From an uncultured Bacilli bacterium (GTDB lineage: Bacteria; Bacillota_I; Bacilli_A; RF39; UBA660), in contig CANRLQ010000053.1 of the NCBI GenBank assembly GCA_947631525.1, forward strand, positions 1-6,914: a stretch of 6,914 nt of DNA, in the 5' to 3' direction. The translations under genes were made by a program, and so were the position numbers. Of this stretch, positions 1 through 5,323 are shown piece after piece. The notes under the pieces are model-generated. The model saw only the letters and a list, made by a program, of their open reading frames with translations, searched no databases and was not told where the DNA came from. Numbering within the stretch: the first letter of the stretch is position 1; each line of letters begins with the position of its first letter.

Positions 1-154
1 CATTACCTGTTCCTATATCTAATATTTTTTTTATATTTTTATTAAGGGTTACAAAATTTGGCAACAATACAGAATCTAATGAAAAATTAAACATTTCATT
101 ATCTTGATATATTTTTAAATTTTCGTAACCTAATACATAATTAATGACTTCCAT
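1..154 (-). CDS. trmN6: tRNA1(Val) (adenine(37)-N6)-methyltransferase, N-terminal part (cut by window edge)
   Basis: An open frame begins at ATG 154-152 and runs off the left edge, giving 51 codons (MEVINYVLGYEN...). It contains NFSLDSVLL (residues 23-31), the conserved N-terminal stretch of the TrmN6/YabB family, and ILDIGTGN (44-51), the start of the S-adenosylmethionine-binding motif I of a Rossmann-fold methyltransferase. Family members use SAM to methylate N6 of A37 in tRNA1(Val), or act on related substrates. The catalytic NPPY motif would lie outside the window, so the exact target is unproven. The start is supported by AGAGGA at 169-164, nine bases upstream. The gene overlaps the ricT 3' end by 14 bp, which implies co-transcription and probably translational coupling. 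In B. subtilis yabB also follows yaaT (ricT), but with yabA between them; here yabA is missing from that position. Confidence 0.85.
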   Translation of the reverse strand, partial: MEVINYVLGYENLKIYQDNEMFNFSLDSVLLPNFVTLNKNIKKILDIGTGN

Positions 155-929
155 TTACTTGTTCCTCTATTATTCCGGTTGGTGTTTCTATTTTGTATTT
201 TTTTTGTAATACATCTATACTTATTACTTTACCTTCACCATTTTCTGTTTGAACTGTTTGTCCAACTTTAGGACAATTTTTACGTAATTCACTATAACAT
301 TCATTTTCATATTTTAAACAACATAAAAGTCTTCCACAAACACCGTTTATTTTATTTGGATTTAAAGCTAAATTTTGATTCTTAGCCATAGCTATTGTAA
401 CAGAATCAAATTCATTTAAAAATCTAGAACAACATAATTTTTGACCACAAGTTCCTATACCACCAATTTCTTTTGCTTTATCTCTTACACCTATTTGCCT
501 AAGTTCAATACGAGTATGATATATATTAGCAAGTTCTTTAGCTAAATCTCTAAAATCAACTCTATTTTCAGATACAAACTTAAAAATAAGTTGATCTTTA
601 TTGAAAGTATAGTAACATTCAATTAATCTCATATCTAAATTATTTTTTTTTATTAATTGTTGGCATTTATTAAATGCTTTTTTTTCTTCCTTCTTATTAT
701 TTATATAATTATTATAATCATTTTTAGTAGCTACTCTTATTACTTTATTTAATTTATTTTTTAATTTTGTTGTATCTATTGGATGTAATGGTGTTGCTAC
801 CTTACCAAAGCGAAGTCCATTTTCTGTTTCTACTATGACATTTATATTCTTTTTTAAGTTTAAATTATTTGTAGAAAAGTATTCTAAACGATCTTTATTT
901 TCAAAAATTATTCCAACTATATTATCCAT
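141..929 (-). CDS. ricT: PSP1-domain protein RicT (YaaT), RNase Y specificity factor
   Basis: A 262-residue protein, close to the roughly 275 residues of B. subtilis RicT (YaaT). The N-terminal part (1-60) includes VETENGLRFGKV, followed by the PSP1 C-terminal domain (roughly 60-150). The cysteine-rich core is the family signature: TCGQKLCC (C161, C166, C167) and VCGRLLCC (C198, C203, C204), with further cysteines at 211 and 219. In B. subtilis RicT forms a complex with RicA and RicF that carries [4Fe-4S] clusters, associates with RNase Y and steers mRNA processing; it was first known for effects on sporulation, competence and biofilm formation. Whether RicA and RicF partners exist here cannot be seen. 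The start overlaps the end of holB by 8 bp (ATGGATAA), with a GGGG-containing Shine-Dalgarno site about nine bases upstream inside holB, so translation is probably coupled. Stop is TAA. Confidence 0.93.
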   Translation of the reverse strand: MDNIVGIIFENKDRLEYFSTNNLNLKKNINVIVETENGLRFGKVATPLHPIDTTKLKNKLNKVIRVATKNDYNNYINNKKEEKKAFNKCQQLIKKNNLDMRLIECYYTFNKDQLIFKFVSENRVDFRDLAKELANIYHTRIELRQIGVRDKAKEIGGIGTCGQKLCCSRFLNEFDSVTIAMAKNQNLALNPNKINGVCGRLLCCLKYENECYSELRKNCPKVGQTVQTENGEGKVISIDVLQKKYKIETPTGIIEEQVNGSH

Positions 930-1857
930 TCATTACATCCCCTATTTCTATAATTAATTTATCTAATAATAAATTTTGATTTGCGTTTACTTTTATATGA
1001 TCTATCAATTCATTTATTATATTTATTTTCTTTATTAATTGATTAAAAGTATTATTATCACTTATATTTTTAATTTCATTTGTTAGCTCAAATATTTCTA
1101 AATTTCGATTTAGTTTATAATTTATAATATCTTTATAATAAAATAGTAATATATTATAAGATATTAAATAATCATTTCTATCTTTTATATTATTATGCCA
1201 TAACTTATTTGTCATTAATATTGTATCAGTTCTATTTTTTTCTAAATAATTTACAAATTTTATAGATGTTTCGATTAATAATTCTAAATTTTCTGTATTA
1301 CTATTTATAATTGATAATATCTTATCTAATGTTGACATATTGTCATAACTATTTTTTCTATTTAAAGATATTATTTGACATCTAGATACGATTGTATCTA
1401 ATATTTGATATAAGTTATTAGTTACCAAAATTGCCACTATATTTTCTTCTGGTTCTTCTAAAAATTTTAATATTGAATTAGCAGCTTGGACATTTAATTT
1501 TTCGGCTTCATTTATTATATATATTTTTTTATTATTTTCAAGACTTTTTTTACTAAAATCTAATTGTAGCTTTTCTAATTGCTCCTTTTTTATCCATAAA
1601 CCATCTGGATTAATTATTTCTAAATCTAAGCATATATTTCTATCTATTTTATCACATTGTGTACATTTACCACAAAGTTCATTATTACTATAATTTTTAG
1701 GACATAATAGATATTTTACAAATGCTAAAATAAGTTTATCTGCATTTTCATAATTATTTTTTTCAAAGATATATGCATGAGAATATTTATTTTTTTTTAC
1801 AGCATTTATTAATATATTATATATAATTTTTTGATCTTCTACATATTCATCAAGCAT
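922..1857 (-). CDS. holB: DNA polymerase III subunit delta'
   Basis: A 311-residue clamp-loader subunit of the AAA+ fold. It keeps the zinc-binding cysteines (C52, then CGKCTQC with C62, C65, C68), the stretch IINEAEKLNVQAANSILKFL (about 114-133) that replaces the DExx-box region, EEP (134-136), and the SRC motif (S158-R159-C160) that serves as an arginine finger for the neighbouring ATPase. The Walker A position reads FEKNNYENADKL and lacks the GxxGxGKT consensus, as expected for delta', which does not hydrolyse ATP. This separates it from DnaX. With DnaX and HolA it loads the beta clamp at the replication fork. The C-terminal half is poorly conserved and very rich in Asn, Ile and Lys. The start has AAGGAAGTG upstream, overlapping the bofA stop. 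The gene lies 12 bp after bofA and overlaps ricT. In B. subtilis tmk and yaaQ precede holB; neither is present here. Confidence 0.93.
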   Translation of the reverse strand: MLDEYVEDQKIIYNILINAVKKNKYSHAYIFEKNNYENADKLILAFVKYLLCPKNYSNNELCGKCTQCDKIDRNICLDLEIINPDGLWIKKEQLEKLQLDFSKKSLENNKKIYIINEAEKLNVQAANSILKFLEEPEENIVAILVTNNLYQILDTIVSRCQIISLNRKNSYDNMSTLDKILSIINSNTENLELLIETSIKFVNYLEKNRTDTILMTNKLWHNNIKDRNDYLISYNILLFYYKDIINYKLNRNLEIFELTNEIKNISDNNTFNQLIKKINIINELIDHIKVNANQNLLLDKLIIEIGDVMNG

Positions 1858-1869
1858 ACTTTCACTTCC

Positions 1870-2058
1870 TTAAAATATTAGTACTTTTATTAATATAAGT
1901 GCCAATAAAGATGGTACTCCTAAAAATGTTAATATACCAACTGTTATGGCATTTATTGATATTATTAAACCAAATGAAGAAGCTATTAAATTATAACCAT
2001 ACAATATAAATGAACTAAATATTATTTTCTTTATTAAATTAAATAATTTTTTTATCAT
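1870..2058 (-). CDS. bofA: Short BofA-family (pro-sigma-K processing inhibitor-like) membrane protein
   Basis: A 62-residue, very hydrophobic protein with a basic start (MIKKLFNLIKK) and two probable membrane segments, roughly residues 11-33 and 36-61. The second half, INAITVGILTFLGVPSLLALILIK, follows the BofA family pattern (N-x-x-T, then G-x-L-G-x-P before the last hydrophobic run), although the usual GxPG appears as GVPS. Its place right after recR matches B. subtilis, where bofA follows recR-yaaL. In spore formers BofA holds the SpoIVFB protease inactive in the outer forespore membrane through SpoIVFA. B. subtilis BofA is about 87 residues, so this copy is shorter and lacks part of the N-terminus. 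An AGGTGA ribosome binding site lies a few bases before the ATG. Family assignment rests on pattern and synteny; a sporulation role here is not shown. Confidence 0.75.
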   Translation of the reverse strand: MIKKLFNLIKKIIFSSFILYGYNLIASSFGLIISINAITVGILTFLGVPSLLALILIKVLIF

Positions 2059-2095
2059 CTTATCACCTAATAAAGAATATGTTGGACAAATTTTA

Positions 2096-2698
2096 TTATG
2101 CTACATCTTTTCTATCTTCCAATGCCATTTCAAGAGTTAAAGAATCTATATATTCCATATCTACACCAATTGGAATACCATGAGCTATTTTAGTTACTTT
2201 AACTGGCATATTTTCTAATAATTTAGATATATAAAGTGCTGTTGTTTCTCCTTCAATACTTGGTTTTACAGCTATAATTACTTCACTTATGTTTTCTTCT
2301 TTGATTCTATCAATTAACGATGATATATTAATATCTTCAGGATTTATTCCATCCAATGGAGATATTAAACCATCTAAAACATGGTATAATCCTTTATATG
2401 TTTCTAATTTTTCAAATAATGATATATTTTTTGGTTCTTCTACTATACATATTGTAGTTTTATCTCTATTAGTTGATTTACATATTTCACATAAATTTTC
2501 TTCTGTAAAATTATGACATTTTGAACATTTTTTTATTTTTGTTTTAGCATTTATTATTGATTCGGAAAATAAATCTATAATTTCTTTATCTAAATTTATG
2601 GTTGCTAATGCTAATCTCTCAGCTGTTTTTTCACCTATACCAGGTAATTTTTTATAACATTCTATTAAATTATTTAAAGAATTGGGATAATTTTTCAT
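2096..2698 (-). CDS. recR: Recombination mediator protein RecR
   Basis: A full-length 200-residue RecR. Domains in order: helix-hairpin-helix (LPGIGEKTAERLALA, 18-32), four-cysteine zinc finger (C58, C61, C70, C73), Toprim domain starting ICIVEEPKNISLFEK (83-97) with HVLDGLISPLDGI (106-118) and KPSIEGETTALYISKLL (145-161), and the C-terminal HGIPIGVDMEYIDSLTLEMAL (173-193). RecR forms a ring-like tetramer that works with RecO and RecF to load RecA onto SSB-coated gapped DNA. Its start overlaps the ybaB stop by one base (TAATG), with AGGA about eight bases upstream, so translation of the two is probably coupled. The ybaB-recR pairing after dnaX is one of the most conserved bacterial gene neighbourhoods. 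Nothing looks damaged. Confidence 0.97.
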   Translation of the reverse strand: MKNYPNSLNNLIECYKKLPGIGEKTAERLALATINLDKEIIDLFSESIINAKTKIKKCSKCHNFTEENLCEICKSTNRDKTTICIVEEPKNISLFEKLETYKGLYHVLDGLISPLDGINPEDINISSLIDRIKEENISEVIIAVKPSIEGETTALYISKLLENMPVKVTKIAHGIPIGVDMEYIDSLTLEMALEDRKDVA

Positions 2699-2994
2699 TA
2701 GAACAATCCTGGTAATCCTTTTGTATATTTTCCTAAATTTTCTTCTGTTGATTTATCAATTTTCTTCATTGCATCATTTAATGCTACTACTAACATATCT
2801 TGTAATAATTCTATTTCATCTTCTTCTATAGTTTGTTGTTCAATTTTTATTTCAACTATTTCTTTTGTTCCTTTTACTTTAACTGTTACTAATGAAGATT
2901 TTCCTTCAAATATTTCATTATCTATTTTTTCCTTTTCTGACATCATATCTTTCTGTAATTTTTGAGCTTGTTTCATCATTGCTTGTATATTCAT
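2698..2994 (-). CDS. YbaB/EbfC-family nucleoid-associated protein
   Basis: A 98-residue protein of the YbaB/EbfC family (YaaK in B. subtilis), of normal family length. It starts with the amphipathic helix MNIQAMMKQAQKLQKDM, followed by a beta-rich core (SSLVTVKVKGTKEIVEIKI, about 33-51), the helix IELLQDMLVVALNDAMKKI (61-79) and the short tail GKYTKGLPGLF. Family members form tweezer-shaped dimers that bind DNA and influence nucleoid structure, gene expression or repair. The gene lies 17 bp after dnaX with a good AGAAGGA ribosome binding site, and it shares one base with the recR start. Its place between dnaX and recR is the standard arrangement and supports the call even though the sequence itself is only moderately conserved. 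Confidence 0.94.
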   Translation of the reverse strand: MNIQAMMKQAQKLQKDMMSEKEKIDNEIFEGKSSLVTVKVKGTKEIVEIKIEQQTIEEDEIELLQDMLVVALNDAMKKIDKSTEENLGKYTKGLPGLF

Positions 2995-3011
2995 TTTATT
3001 CCTTCTTTCTT

Positions 3012-4649
3012 TTAATTATATTGAATTATATCATTAAAGTTTTGTTCTAATTCATTTGATATTTCATTTTTTTTTAATTTTGTTATTAATTCATCTGGTT
3101 CTTCTTGATTTTCATATTTTTTTAATTTATTATTAAATTCATTTTTTATTTTTGACCATTCAGTTGTATTAACTGATATTACTTTACAATTTTGACCAAA
3201 TATTTCACTAAACATTTTATCTATTTTCTCAAGTTGTTCATTAAATTCATTTACTATTTTATCATTATCAAAAACAAATAAAAAATGATTGTTTCCATAA
3301 ACTTTTAATTCTCCATCAAATACCATTGATGCACAATTACTATAATCTGGATTCATTAACATTATTTTTAATTCATCCATTCTTTTTTTATAGTCTAATA
3401 ATTGTTTTTTGTTAAAATTACACAAACTGTTATTTATTCTTATATTCTTTATTTTTTTTAAAATATCATAATCAATATTTTCTTTTTTAACATATTCTTT
3501 TTTTGCTTCTTTTGTTGTATCTAATATTGTTTGTTTTTCTGGTTCTTTTTTTATTTTTTCTTGTATTTGATTATTTTTTTCTAACAAGGATATTATGGTT
3601 ATTTCAAATATTATTCTTGTTTTATTTAATTTTTTCATATTATAAATTGCATCATTAAATTTTTCTATATAATATAATAATTTATCTAATTTAAGTTTTT
3701 TATCTATTTCTTCATATATTTGATAATTTGAATTTATTTGTTTTAAATATTCTAAAGCTTCTTTATATAATAACGAATTTCTTAAGAATAATATTATTTC
3801 TTCGGATAATTTAACAAAGTTTTTTCCATTATTATCATAAAAATCTATTTGTTTAAATATTTCTTGCTCTTTTTTTTCTATTATATTTAGTATAAATTCT
3901 TTTATTTGTTCTTGAGGTAAGGTACCATTTATTTCATGTATATCATCGATTGTTATTTTTTTATCACAATAAGCTATAGCTTGATCTAATATACTTAAAG
4001 CATCTCTCATTCCACCATCAGCTAATCTAGCTATTTCAATTATTGCGTCTTCATCTATATCTATTCTTTCTTCTTTTACAATATAATTAATTCTTTCCAC
4101 CATTTTTTGAGTACTTATTTTTTTAAAATCAAAACGTTGGCATCTTGATAATATTGTATTAGGAATTTTATGAGGTTCTGTAGTTGCCAAAATAAATATT
4201 ATATGTTTAGGGGGTTCTTCTAATGTTTTTAATAATGCATTAAAAGCTCCTGTTGATAACATATGTACTTCATCTATTATATATATTTTATATTTTCCCG
4301 TTGTTGGAACTAAATTAACATTATTTTTTAATTCTCGTATTTCATCTACGCCATTATTAGATGCTGCATCTATTTCTATAATATCTAATGATTGATGATT
4401 ATTTATTTGTGTACAATTAACACATAAATTACAAGGTGTTATATTTTCAGATAAATTAGTACAATTAATTGTTTTAGCAATTATCTTAGCTATACTTGTC
4501 TTTCCTGTTCCTCTTGGTCCTGTAAATAAATATGCATGAACTAGTTTATTATTTTTTATAGCATTTTTTAATGTTTTAATTATTACATCTTGACCTATTG
4601 TTTCATCAAATGTTTGTGGCCTATATTTTCTATACAATGTTTGATACAT
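3012..4649 (-). CDS. dnaX: DNA polymerase III subunit gamma/tau
   Basis: A 545-residue clamp-loader ATPase, slightly shorter than the roughly 560-residue B. subtilis protein. It begins MYQTLYRKYRPQTFDETIGQ, typical of DnaX. Walker A is GPRGTGKT (44-51). The zinc-binding cysteines are C63, C73, C76 and C79. Walker B is IIDEVHML (124-131), the SRC motif is at 168-170, and the sensor 2 region is GGMRDALSILDQ (212-223). Residues about 240-360 are the helical oligomerisation domain. A Lys/Glu-rich linker (about 363-392) joins it to a C-terminal domain (about 395-545) of the kind that in tau contacts the polymerase and helicase. The protein drives sliding-clamp loading at the replisome. GAGGTGA at 4662-4656 is a strong ribosome binding site, and an extended -10 promoter lies directly upstream. 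A run of eight A at 3459-3452 falls at the linker/C-terminal boundary; see findings. Confidence 0.97.
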   Translation of the reverse strand: MYQTLYRKYRPQTFDETIGQDVIIKTLKNAIKNNKLVHAYLFTGPRGTGKTSIAKIIAKTINCTNLSENITPCNLCVNCTQINNHQSLDIIEIDAASNNGVDEIRELKNNVNLVPTTGKYKIYIIDEVHMLSTGAFNALLKTLEEPPKHIIFILATTEPHKIPNTILSRCQRFDFKKISTQKMVERINYIVKEERIDIDEDAIIEIARLADGGMRDALSILDQAIAYCDKKITIDDIHEINGTLPQEQIKEFILNIIEKKEQEIFKQIDFYDNNGKNFVKLSEEIILFLRNSLLYKEALEYLKQINSNYQIYEEIDKKLKLDKLLYYIEKFNDAIYNMKKLNKTRIIFEITIISLLEKNNQIQEKIKKEPEKQTILDTTKEAKKEYVKKENIDYDILKKIKNIRINNSLCNFNKKQLLDYKKRMDELKIMLMNPDYSNCASMVFDGELKVYGNNHFLFVFDNDKIVNEFNEQLEKIDKMFSEIFGQNCKVISVNTTEWSKIKNEFNNKLKKYENQEEPDELITKLKKNEISNELEQNFNDIIQYN

Positions 4650-4655
4650 ATATAT

Positions 4656-4700
4656 TCACCTCGTAGTTTCTATTATATCAATTTTTTATTTTATAAACAA
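4656..4700 (-). promoter_or_regulatory. Probable dnaX operon promoter and leader (extended -10)
   Basis: Reading the minus strand, TTGTTT (4700-4695) is followed after 17 bp by a perfect TATAAT (4677-4672) preceded by TGA, giving the extended -10 form TGnTATAAT. The predicted transcript start near 4665 leaves a leader of only about 15 nt, which contains the dnaX ribosome binding site GAGGTGA (4662-4656). The -35 box is weak, but an extended -10 compensates for that. In a sequence this AT-rich, -10-like words are common, so the TGn element and the position between a terminator and a start codon are what make this convincing. Confidence 0.65.
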
Positions 4701-4714
4701 ATTAATTTTTTTAT

Positions 4715-4742
4715 AAAAAATAATGTTCCACGTGAAACATTA
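4715..4742 (-). terminator. Probable tadA terminator formed by the parS palindrome
   Basis: Read as RNA from the minus strand, the bases from the tadA stop codon form TAATGTTTC-ACGT-GGAACATTA (4742-4721): a nine-pair stem including one G-U wobble, closed by a four-base loop, followed directly by six U (4720-4715). That is the layout of an intrinsic terminator, although the stem is AT-rich. The single asymmetric position of the DNA palindrome (4728/4735) becomes a G-U pair in minus-strand RNA but would be a C-A mismatch in plus-strand RNA, which fits action on leftward transcription. It coincides with a parS site. Confidence 0.55.
4724..4739 (+). promoter_or_regulatory. parS site (ParB/Spo0J binding), copy 1
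   Basis: TGTTCCACGTGAAACA matches the bacterial parS consensus TGTTNCACGTGAAACA at every position. It is a 16-bp near-palindrome with one asymmetric base pair, and the inverted repeat extends to 22 bp (4721-4742). In Bacillota such sites cluster around oriC, bind ParB (Spo0J), seed ParB spreading and SMC loading, and drive origin segregation. This copy sits in the tadA-dnaX gap and touches the tadA stop codon. Confidence 0.92.
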
Positions 4743-5174
4743 ATTTCTTTTGTTTTGAAAAAATTGTTGTAATAATTTTAAATTTTTTTCTTTTTGAATA
4801 TGTTTTATTATTTCAATTTTATTTTTTTTAAAATAATTATTATTTTCTATATTTCCAAAATTTTCATTTGAAACAGAATATACAATTTTATTAATTCTTG
4901 ATTGTATTATTGCTCCAGTACACATCATACATGGTTCCATTGTTGTATATAATGTACAATCATCTAAATGCCATGTTTTTAATTTTTTTGATGCTTTTTG
5001 TATTGCTAATATTTCAGCATGTTCTGTTACCATTTGTCTTTTTTCTTTTTTATTATATGCTTTTGCTATTACTTTATTATTTTTAACTATTATACATCCT
5101 ACGGGAACATCTCCTTTTTTATAAGCTTTTTTTGCTTGTTTATAAGCTAAATCCATATATATATTATCATTCAT
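4740..5174 (-). CDS. tadA: tRNA-specific adenosine deaminase TadA
   Basis: A 144-residue zinc-dependent deaminase that converts A34 to inosine in the wobble position of tRNA-Arg(ACG). The active site is visible: HAE (H52-A53-E54), where His binds zinc and Glu shuttles protons, and PCMMC (81-85), with C82 and C85 as the other zinc ligands. The N-terminal MDLAYKQAKKAYKKGDVPVGCIIV (7-30) is typical of TadA, as is GAIIQSRINKIVYSV (87-101). It is somewhat shorter than the usual 150-165 residues. The stretch before HAE reads KKEKRQMVT rather than the common RE-x-DPTA. Cytidine or guanine deaminase is less likely given the overall match and the location beside SRP RNA and dnaX. AGGAG at 5185-5181 lies six bases before the ATG and only a few bases after the SRP RNA stem, so no separate promoter fits between them. 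Stop is TAA. Confidence 0.94.
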   Translation of the reverse strand: MNDNIYMDLAYKQAKKAYKKGDVPVGCIIVKNNKVIAKAYNKKEKRQMVTEHAEILAIQKASKKLKTWHLDDCTLYTTMEPCMMCTGAIIQSRINKIVYSVSNENFGNIENNNYFKKNKIEIIKHIQKEKNLKLLQQFFQNKRN

Positions 5175-5189
5175 ATTTTTCTCCTATTT

Positions 5190-5268
5190 AAAAAGCACAC
5201 ACATTTAGAGGTTCTTAAGGCTGCTATCTTCCGATTCTGACCTGGTTCAAACATAAATGTTGTGCTAC
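5190..5268 (-). ncRNA. ffs: Signal recognition particle RNA, short bacterial (4.5S-like) type
   Basis: The minus strand holds the conserved SRP domain: CCAGGTCAGA (5' side), the GGAA tetraloop, and AGCAGCC on the 3' side, the binding site of Ffh. The outer helix pairs AGCACA (5266-5261) with TGTGCT (5199-5194), then ACATTTA with TAAATGT, with a bulged G between. The RNA is about 77 nt long with no room for an Alu domain, because a promoter lies immediately upstream. The stem next to the tetraloop is AUC/GAU rather than the common UCC/GGA; both sides have changed, so pairing is kept. Five T after the closing helix form a short terminator-like tract. With Ffh the RNA targets nascent membrane proteins to FtsY. 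In B. subtilis the SRP RNA gene lies after tadA; here it precedes it. Confidence 0.93.
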
Positions 5269-5272
5269 ATAT

Positions 5273-5301
5273 AATATATAATATTATTAAATTAAAATCA
5301 A
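5273..5301 (-). promoter_or_regulatory. Probable promoter of the SRP RNA (and tadA)
   Basis: On the minus strand TTGATT (5301-5296) and TATATT (5278-5273) are separated by exactly 17 bp. The predicted start, seven bases after the -10 box, is 5266, which is the first base of the SRP RNA closing helix. That agreement between promoter geometry and RNA end is the main support. The first base of the -35 box directly abuts parS copy 2 (5302-5317). Confidence 0.7.
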
Positions 5302-5317
5302 TGTTTCACGTGAAACA
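5302..5317 (+). promoter_or_regulatory. parS site (ParB/Spo0J binding), copy 2
   Basis: TGTTTCACGTGAAACA is a perfect 16-bp palindrome matching the parS consensus at every position; the symmetry extends to 20 bp (5300-5319). It lies between the stop codon of the unknown 133-residue gene and the SRP RNA promoter, about 560 bp from copy 1. Read as minus-strand RNA it would fold into a hairpin, but the following bases (GATTTTAATTT) make only a poor U tract, so terminator function here is doubtful. An origin-proximal location agrees with the nearby gyrA and dnaX. Confidence 0.94.
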
Positions 5318-5323
5318 TTATAA

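Noticed and set aside
2289..2516. Plus-strand open frame of 75 codons opposite recR
   Set aside because: It lies wholly antisense to the well-conserved recR frame, has no recognisable product and no good ribosome binding site; it is a by-product of low stop density.
4590..4772. Plus-strand open frame of 60 codons across the tadA-dnaX gap
   Set aside because: It runs over the dnaX start, its promoter and parS copy 1; the product resembles nothing and the overlapping signals explain the sequence better.
4898..5086. Plus-strand frame encoding a hydrophobic 62-residue peptide
   Set aside because: It is antisense to the tadA active-site region; hydrophobicity arises from reading A/T-rich Lys/Asn codons backwards.
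5190..5268. tRNA, riboswitch or T-box for the structured region between tadA and the 133-residue gene
   Set aside because: The GGAA tetraloop, CAGA/AGCAGC internal loop and outer helix identify SRP RNA; no cloverleaf or specifier pattern is present.
5300..5319. parS copy 2 as a terminator of the 133-residue gene
   Set aside because: The hairpin is perfect, but the following GATTTTAATTT is a poor U tract and forms part of the SRP promoter; the evidence is not enough for a separate terminator call.
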